From assembly GCA_964019695.1 (NCBI GenBank), contig OZ026524.1, positions 16,658,509 through 16,722,508 on the forward strand: a stretch of 64,000 nucleotides of DNA. The letters run 5' to 3'. Every line of letters begins with the position of its first letter. Position 1 is the stretch's first letter. The stretch comes from Loripinus fragilis (taxonomy: Eukaryota; Mollusca; Bivalvia; Lucinida; Lucinidae). The translations under genes were made by a program, and so were the position numbers. Of the stretch, positions 39,601 through 49,500 are shown piece by piece. The notes under the pieces are model-generated. The model saw only the letters and a program-made list of their open reading frames with translations, did not search any database and was not told the DNA's origin.

Positions 39601-42600
39601 ACAATATCCACATAGACTAAAGATAGTTGTTCATGTATTCTCTTTTAACTGATTTCTTATAAGTTGTACCAAAGTTTCAAACTCGAATTCAATTGTTGAT
39701 GTTTTTAGAGGAGGTTGCTTGTACTGATCCAGATGTATGTCGTGAAGTATGTGATAATTCTGCTGGATGTTCTAATATTGCTTACCCAAAGCTTGTGTTG
39801 GAGTTGCTTCCAGTAGGTAAGTGGAATTGATAAGCCAGGAACACAGTCATGCCTGTAGATAAAAGTTTTTTATCCAAACTTGTTTTTCTTATTTCTCAGT
39901 CAAAGCATATGTTGTTGGTACTCGATGAGACAGTTCTCTTGATCACCCAAAACAAATGGTTATAATGAGTAAGAAAATATCCAGGACTGTACTCATTTCT
40001 TCTTTTTCTTGTACAAAAGATCTGAATTTCCGTTGTCTTTTACCCATGTGAGATAATTCCATCACATACCGATACCAGCCCATGGCAGAGATGAAAAATG
40101 AACAACCGCATGTCGCGGCATGGCGGTACGCAGATCCCTGACGTTATTGTAATATTAAAATGACGTCACCATGTCGCATTTCAGCGTATTCAGGATTTTC
40201 CGGAAGCCTTTTTTATGTTTTTCTAATATAAAATGAGTTATTTAGTGGTGATCAAGAAAAGAATCCTTTATTCGTGTGAGGATGTGATAGAAAAATCAGT
40301 CCCTCGTGATCATCCGTTGACATCACTCAGCAAGCCTTATGATGCCAAACGGTGATCCTTGGGACAGATTTGTCTTTCCAACCCTCACACCCATGATATA
40401 TTCTTATAAAATTCACAGTGTCTAGTGGTCTTCACTTACCCCTAATTATTCAATGGTAATTTTTTGTATGAAAATGGAGAGAAAAATCCATTCCTCACGG
40501 CCACGCTTTGTCATCACTCAGCAAGCCTCGTGATGACAATCGGTGATCCTCAGGATGGATTTTTCTATCCCACCCTCACACTCATTATAGATTTTTATAA
40601 TCTTTACCTATGAACTACGCAGTGTCTTTTGGTCTTCACTTACCCCTAATTATTCAATGGGGCTTGGTGCATGTTCTCTATCTGAGAGATAATACATCGA
40701 TAAATAAGGGATCTTTCATGTGAACCAAACGAGGGTGAGGTTGGTACTGTCAAACATGTTATAGCCCTCTAGTAATTGTCTTAATGTCCGTTCCAAGACG
40801 TTGCTTCTTTTGTGGATCCTTTATGTTATTGTGTTTCATGTTTGTCACTGTCATACTGCCTTGTCTTTTCATTGCAGCCTTGTAGTCACCTGCTGGGAAA
40901 GGACTGACCTTTTGGCTCTCTTATGTGTGATGTTTTCTTGTGTCTTTTTCACTTTTCCATGTGGTATCATGGGTCCGGCGTGATACTTGATTGTATCACT
41001 TTCTGATCCTTGCTATCTTCCTCACTTTCAAATATCAAGTTTTTACTGTAAATTGAAACATCAAATGCTGTGGCAAAATAGAATGGTCACACACGCGAGA
41101 CTATTCAGCGATCACATACATGTATCAGAGACATACAAGTACCATTGTTGGTATGTCCTAAGGCATTTCATGAAAATTGTAACCAATCATCAAGTCTGTA
41201 TATAAGTTTATTTCATTTATAATTAATGACTTGCAATATAACGTGACATAATGAGCATGATTATTAGGAAATGTCATACAGTAAAACCTGCCAATACCGA
41301 CACACCATGGGACCACAGAAAAAATTCGGTTTTCACAGTGTGTCAGTGTTTTAAAACAAAGGGTTTAGTCACGATGGAAAATTGTTGAAGGCATGTAAAC
41401 ATGTTCACACGTTTGAAATTGTCGTTATTCAGCAGCTAAAATATCCTTCAAACACGTTGAATCCATGGGTAGAATCAAAAAGAATGGTCCATTTTATTTA
41501 ACATATAAAGCTAAAAGATTAAAAGTATCATGCTTATGTACATATTCAAACAAATCAATAAAAAGAACAACACTCGCGGGCATCATGCAATTTGCGACAC
41601 TGACCACACAGGTATTCACTGTATGGGATACGTTACATAGGAGCTCTGTTTAAAATGAGCAACTCTGATCTGGAATCAAACTGTTTGACAGTCTGGTGGT
41701 ACACCTTTAAACTTGAAACAATAAGCTCTTTGTGTTTTGTAAAGTTAAATTTGGAAAAGAATTGGCAAAATCAACAACTATAATTACCAGCATGCAAAGA
41801 GTTCAACTACTTCTTTATCCATGAGCTATATTCAACATAGTGATATTTACACTGACCTCTGAGAAAGGTGATGAAATCATGATTATCGGGTCAGACTGGC
41901 TTGAAGTACTGCAACAAAGAACAAAGGGACTTACTTACCTGTGCGCTTTAAACGTGTTTTGATCAAGTCCAAACTGTTGGATCAAGTCGGTTTTAACAAG
42001 TGAATTTTGCATTGCATTTTACTCTAGGGACCAAAATAAGGTGTCGGTATCAGGAATAAACAATTGTCGGTATGTCAGGGTAATTGTACATGCATTTATA
42101 TAGGGTTTTGGCAGGGATCTTTTCCCAAGTCCGGTTTGGACAATATGTCGGTATTTTCAATGATCAGTTTAGGCAGTTTTTACTGTACCAGCAATTAAGC
42201 TATTTTAAACATTGTATTATTTTTTATTTCAGAAAAAGTGCATTTTTTGCAGGAATCGAACTGTCTCTACACCACACTCTACCCCCATTTGAATCTTTTT
42301 AACATTATTTTTCAGCGTTACTCCAAAGAACTGGTCTCTATATTGACAGAAACTGTTTAATATGATTACCATTTCTTATAAAGGCATATATTTTGTGATA
42401 TATGGAATCATTAGTGAATTTACTGATAAGGGACAGTTTCAGTATCTCACAAACTTAATGGCGCCTCAAGAGGGGACTTACCTGTATACAACACAAATTC
42501 TTTCACTAAGATAAAGATCAATATTTTATCAGAAAATACCTTATCCCTTCATGGGATCACTGTATTGCCCCCTGTAAGGAAGTCATAATCACCTAATCAA

Positions 42601-43520
42601 GATTAGCCTTTGACCTGTCCAGTATGACCCCTGGAGAGAATCATAATGAGTGGTACCAGTATTATTGCTAAATTTTCTATGTCTTTAAACATATTTGCCA
42701 TTTTGTGCGGAAAGATATATTTACAATGTACAGGTTAACAAAGTTATTTTGTAATTTTTATGTGTATCTACTGTCTCACTCTTTTAATTACTCTTTGCTG
42801 TAATTACATCTTTGTTATGTTAATCACTTTTACTCTGTTTCCTAATACAGGTTTGAAAGGATTAATTATGACAACTATGATGTAAGCTTTTAATTTTTAT
42901 CTTCGACGTCGCTAATCACTTTTAGGTATTGCTGTCTAATACAGGTTTGTAAGGTTACATATGACAGCTATAATGTCAGCTGTTATTTCATCCTCGACGA
43001 CATTAGTCACTTTTAGGTATTGCTGTCTAATACAGGTTGCAAGGATTACTTATGATAGCTATGATACATGCACCAGGTGCTATTTCATCATGGACAGTCA
43101 TTTATTACTCTCGGATATTGCTGTCTAATTCAGGTTTGCGAGGACTCCTGATGGCAGTAATGATGTCAGCTGTTATTTCATCCTTGACGTCAGTGTTCAA
43201 TAGTGCGGGTTCTGTATTTACTCTTGATATTTGGACACGTATTAGACCAAAGGCATCACAACGAGAATTGCTTATCATTGGACGGTATGTTAGCTATCAA
43301 GGGTTGCCTCACAATTAGTAAAATCTCAATCCAAACAAATTTCCTCACAGTTAATCATAAATTAAATTTTGTAGGTTTAACCAAATAAGTCACCTGATTG
43401 CTACAATGTTTTCGTAGGAATTCGTCAGACACTGTTTAAGCATGACCATTTACATAAAGAAGTGACATTTGTTACAATAGTTAATAGATTTAATGGTTAA
43501 TATGAATCTTTTATATAAAT

Positions 43521-43596
<76 letters not shown>

Positions 43597-46500
43597 CTGA
43601 AACTAGAACAATTAACAGTCGAAATTTTGAATTTTAGCTTACACACTAATTAATTCTATGCTTGTTGTGAAAACCAAACTTACTTTTCAGGCAATGGGGA
43701 CATTTTCCTTGTTATTATTCGCACGGGAATATTCGGGTAACAAAGTATTATACATAGCCCAAGCTTTCATTGATCACAAGACTGCTGTAACGTTCGGTAT
43801 GTTAGAATATCCTCTGATGCATCTTGATTGCTTACAAAGTTATGGACTAAATACTTTCTTTCACTCACCAAACTCTGTTGAGAACGAAGAGTAAAAGAGG
43901 CAAACACGTTTAAAATTATAGTTAGATATAATAGGTTACACCATTCTTAGTGTTACCGTCCCCCCATGACAATAGCTGTTGACTGTCCCGGGAAGTAAAG
44001 CAACAAAACAAACAAACAAACATTCTTAGTGTAACAGCCAAGGCTTCTTAATATATATTTTGGAAGGGACAAATAATAGATAGGGACTTTGTTGCTGGAT
44101 TGCTGACTTTTACCCTTAGATGACAGCATGTATATGATGTGTTTGTGACAGATACCCTAAATTTGTTTTATATTACTGAAGAAATCATTTAGAAAAGCAA
44201 AAGAAATAGATATACATGTAATAAATATGTCAGTCATACAGTTTGAATGACATAGTGCTAGACGCAACAAAATTGCAAATGTCAGAACCTGCTACGCACT
44301 TGAAGTGTGTTATTCTGGGCCCAACAATAAGTATTTCAATCTATCTTTAGCTACGAATGGCATGCTTTAGCTTTTCAATTCAAACATTGCACATGTTTTA
44401 TAATTGGATCAAACAGCATGAACAATATGGTTAATATATTGTAGAAGGGTACTCTAAAATACATTGACAACTGATTTAATCAAAACCATCCTTATTTGCA
44501 ACTCATCAGCGGACATTAGCCAGAGGGAAAGTATTTAAATGTTTGGGTCCTATTGTCATGCAGAAGACTTTTTTTTATTATACCCCTGCCAACTTTGTTT
44601 GTGGGCGGGTGGGGTATACTGTTTTCAGGTTGTCCGTGTGTGCGTGCATCCATCCATCTGTCTGCCTGTCCATCAATCCGTAACATTTTGTTTCCTTAAT
44701 ATCTTGAAGAGTCATTGTTGGAATTTCCTCAAACCTTGCAAACGTATTTATGTCTACAAGACAAATGCTTTTAATAAAAAAGTAAAGGTTAGGGGCTAAT
44801 TCTATTTTAGTTATTTTCCTTTGTTATTCTAAATGGCTTTTATATAGGGTTTTGCTTATGCTATGATAGTGTATCCACAGGCCAACCAACTCCTCCTATT
44901 CAGATCCCCACCCTTAACCATATATTTAATGATATTGCTTATGATAGACACATTCAATGACACCAGGATGTCCCCCAGGGCTGTGTTTCAGCATTCTTTC
45001 CAGGATGTCCCCTGGAGCCTTACCCTTCACTTCATAAATGACCTTATGTCTCAGAAAATATTGAAAGCCCCACCCATAACCATACATAATGTTATTTCTC
45101 ATGATAAGATGCACTCACTAACACTGACCAGGATGTCCCCCGGGGATGAGGCCGATCATGCCCCACCCTTCACTGCATAAAAGGCTAAATATCTCGAAAT
45201 TTGTTCATAATCATGTCTCTTATAATAAGACACATTCAATAACACTGACCAGGATGTCCAGGGCATTGGGTGCTTGTTTGGGAGACTTTATAATCGATAG
45301 ATTATAATCATAAATAGTAAGTGAGTATGATCAGGAAATACCACAATCACAAACTGCAGACAACCCTGTGGCACCCTTGTTACATTGTATGTTTTTTATA
45401 ATACAGGATTACTGTAGTGGTGCTATGTCTAATTACTATACTCTGGTTGCCAATGGTTAAATCCTCACAGGGTGGCCAGATCTTCATCTACCTCAATGCG
45501 GTTCAGGCGTACTTTGGGACGCCTGTAGGTATGGTCTACCTCTGGGGAATATTATGGAAACGATGTACAGAAAAGGTAAGTATAATATGGGCCTTGTCGG
45601 GAGAAAACCTGTCTTCGGGGTGTCCGACAAAGCGAGTTTTAAACCAGTCTCCTCAGCTACAGAGACTAGCTAGAAAATTGAAATTTCACCTACAGCAAGT
45701 TTACAAATGATACTTTCTATAAAGCGAATAACAAAGGCGCTGATCAGACTGCGCGGATGGTCTGCGCCTGTGTTGTTCGCAAACCCCAGATGACAGGTTT
45801 TCTCATGACAAGGCCCATATTTCATCATATAAACTGGATAAAGGATGTATTCCATTGTTTTGCAGCTGGCGGTTTTCCCTATTGCACATTCGTTTAAAAC
45901 AAAGAAAAAAAAGATAAAAAAAATTTCAACAGTTAGAAGATTACACATTAAGCGATGTTTTTTACAGATTTTTAACACTCCTGAGCCTATTTGGACGTCC
46001 AAAATGACTGGTCAATATTGATATTCTGTTGTAGATAATACACCATATATAATGACTGTAATATTTGTATAAAATGTTGTAAATTTATATTAATGTATGG
46101 TTACATCCCTTGTTAAAGTATGCAAGCATGTTTATCATACAGAGCATAATTAACAGGAACCTATGATAATAGAACTTAGGCACAAAAGGGAAGAAATACA
46201 AGGTTACGAATAATTAATAACAGAACATGTCAGTTTTAAGTTAGTGTGACTTGCAAACGTTGAGATAAAGCGAAACAGCACTTAAAGGGGCAGTTTGGCA
46301 CATGCGCACTGGCATTTTAAAAATGGTATACATTTGTATTATACATGTACATGTGTTATATCATCGAATTCTTCAATTTCTTATAGGCTGCTTTTTCTGC
46401 GTTACTAGTGTCCCTGGGAGTAGGGATAATTAGACTAGTTTTGGAGCTTGTCTACCCAGCTCCACTGTGTGGGGAGGAAGATGTGAGACCAGCGATACTT

Positions 46501-49500
46501 GCCAAAGTACACTATACATACTTTGGTGCATTGTCTATGATCATATGTTCTGTTGTCATAGTATTTGTTTCCTTGGTTACAAAACCAAATCAAGATGTAG
46601 ATGTAAGTAAACACAATTGTTATCATATCATTTATAATACAATAAAACCTGTGTAAAACGGCCACTCAGAAATAGACAAAAACATTTTAATTACAATTGA
46701 TAGCTTAATGAAGGTCGAAAGTATTGCAGAATACTCCCCTTAATCAATAGCATCTGAGATTGTAATTCTATTTCATTACAAAAACCAAGTTACTATGATT
46801 AGGGAGTGCCAAAATCACAGAACACAGACCAACCCATAGTGCAACTAGAAAGACACACAGGGTATCAGCATGGCAGCATGACTACACTCAAGGTAAAGTA
46901 GCAAACTCTCTCTTCCTCCTCATTGAGATGATTGCCAAACTAGAATGGACACAAAGAACTACATAAGAAAACAAACACCGAACAAAAACACACAAAGTGA
47001 GCAATGACACATACTGAACCAACGACAACAGAATACCTTATCCAAACTCCACACTAAAAGTGCCTGCTTTTGCCCCCAAAGGAACGTTGGGAGGCATATA
47101 GTAATCAAACTGTCTGTCCGTCTGTCTGTCTGACCGGCTTTGTGTCTGGTGCATATCTCCTCAAGGTACAAATCCCAAATTTGGTGTGTAGATGCATCTT
47201 GGGATGGCAAAGTGACACATACCATTTTCGGGTCACTATGACCTTGACCTTGACCTCTGACCAAGTTTTATAATATTCGTGTCCTGAGCATATCTCTTTT
47301 ATTGTTTGAGGTAGGAATCCCAAATTTGGTGTGTGCGTGCATCTTTGGATGAGAAAGTGTGGCGTACCGTCCTTGGGTCACTGTGGCTTAGACTCTGACC
47401 TCTGACCTAGTTTCTAGAATCGTTTTTGAGTCTGGTGCATATTTCCTATATTCTTTGCGATAGGAATTATAAATTTGTCACAAAGTGTCACATACCAATT
47501 TGGGGTCTCTGTGACCTTGACCTCTGACCTAGTTTTTAGAATATTCATGTCTGAAGCATATCTTGCATATTATAAAAGGCAAGAATCCCAAATTTAATGT
47601 GTATATGCATCTTTGGGTGGCAAAGTGTCATGTTCCATCCTTGGGTCACTGAGACCTTGATCTTGACCTATGACCTTGTTTCTTAATTGGCAGTGAGTCT
47701 GGTACATATCTCATTTAATCGTTGAAGCAAAAATTCCAAATTTGGCGTGTGAATGGATCTTGGGATGGCAAAGTGTCACATACCATTTTCGAGTCATTGT
47801 GACCTTGACCTCTAATCTATTTTTAGAAAAATCATGGCCTGAGCATATCTATTGCATTATTTGATATAGGAATCCCAAATCTGGTGTGTGGATGCATCTT
47901 GGAATGATGGAGTGTCATGAACTATTAACAGGTCACTATGGCCTTAAACTTGACTTCTGACCTAGTGTTTAGAATTATCATGTCCAGAGCATATCTCTTA
48001 TATTATTTGGGGTAGAAATCCCAAATTTGGTGTGTGAATGCATCTTGGGATATCAAAGTGTCTCATCTCATTTTTGGGTTATTGTGACCTTGACCTAGTT
48101 TCTAGAATAAGCATCGAGTCTGGTGCATATCTTCTATATTCTTTGAAGGTGATATGTCGCGTACCATTTTTGGGTCACTGTGACCTTGACATCTTGACAT
48201 CTGACCTAGTTTTAAGAATAATCGTGTTTGGGGCATATCTCCGATATTATTTGAGCTAAGAATCCCAAATTTTTGTTTGGTTGCATCTTGGGATGACAGA
48301 GATTCATGTACCAAGTTTTGGGTCACTGTGCCTAGACATATTTTCTAGAATTGTCGTGTCAGGGGCATATCTCCTATCTTATTTGAGGAAGTAATCCCAA
48401 ATTTGGTGTATCGATACATCTTTGGATGGATATATGTCGCTGATTACCTTAGGTCACTGTGACCTTGACCTATGATCTAATTTCTAGAATAATCGTGTCT
48501 GAGGCATATGGCCTATATTATTTGAGGTAGGAATCCTCCTCTTGGGAAGGCTGAATGGTGCATACCATTTTGGGTCACTTTGACCTTGACATTGACTTCT
48601 TACCTCATTTCTAGGTGGGTTTTTTTCTGGAGCATATATTCTTTATAACAAATAACTTTTCTCAAATGTGTCTCATGCTAGACCAATTCCTTTGGGGGCA
48701 TTCGTCACGTTACTGTGACATTTCTTGTTAAAAGTATCTTACAATAATACAAAATCAAACTGCTTCATCAGTAGCGCCCAATTTATAGTTTACTAACAAT
48801 ACAATATCCAAAGCACTTTATTAGTAAGATCTTTAGTTTTTTCCGTTTTATTATAATATCTATGAAATCTCTTCATAAACAGTGCTTGTGTATCTTTTAT
48901 TATGTTTTAAATTATAAACACTTGACTGGTAACATCTGAATTTCACATGAACAATCACATATAGAGGGTTTGGTACTTAATTAGTAATGACTGAGGTTAC
49001 AGTCAGTAAAGTGTCTCCTATCTGTCACCATGCAAAACATGCTTCAGTAAATCATATATTATGAAAGATCAATGGGTACAATCACTTGTTTGTTTTTGAG
49101 TATCAAAAGATAGATTATTTAACTCTTTTTTACTTTCATAAATCTAATTGTACGAATACCATTAGTGTATTTATCAGAGCAATATAATCAGGTAATTTCC
49201 ACCATTGGAATAAAAAAAAATCATGGCCGCCATATTTATTTAAAGTGTGCCCTAATTTGAATAATTATAAAAAGCATCCAATCAGGCGAGGGAGAATATT
49301 ACCATCGGAATTTAATAAGAATACATGTAAAAATACATCATAATAAAAAAAATGGTTAATTCAATCATATCGCATACAACCTCTTAAAGATTGGTCAACT
49401 TTGAAGCTCTGTAATTCAGTTAGTGTTCGATGGGATCCCTGTGGACCTCTGGCAGAATGTGAGGAAGATTTTCCCTAAAACATTAGGCTTGAAGTTAGGT

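Noticed and set aside
44863..45180. 105-codon frame and opposite-strand partner
   Set aside because: Falls in tandem 'aggatgtcccc' repeats.
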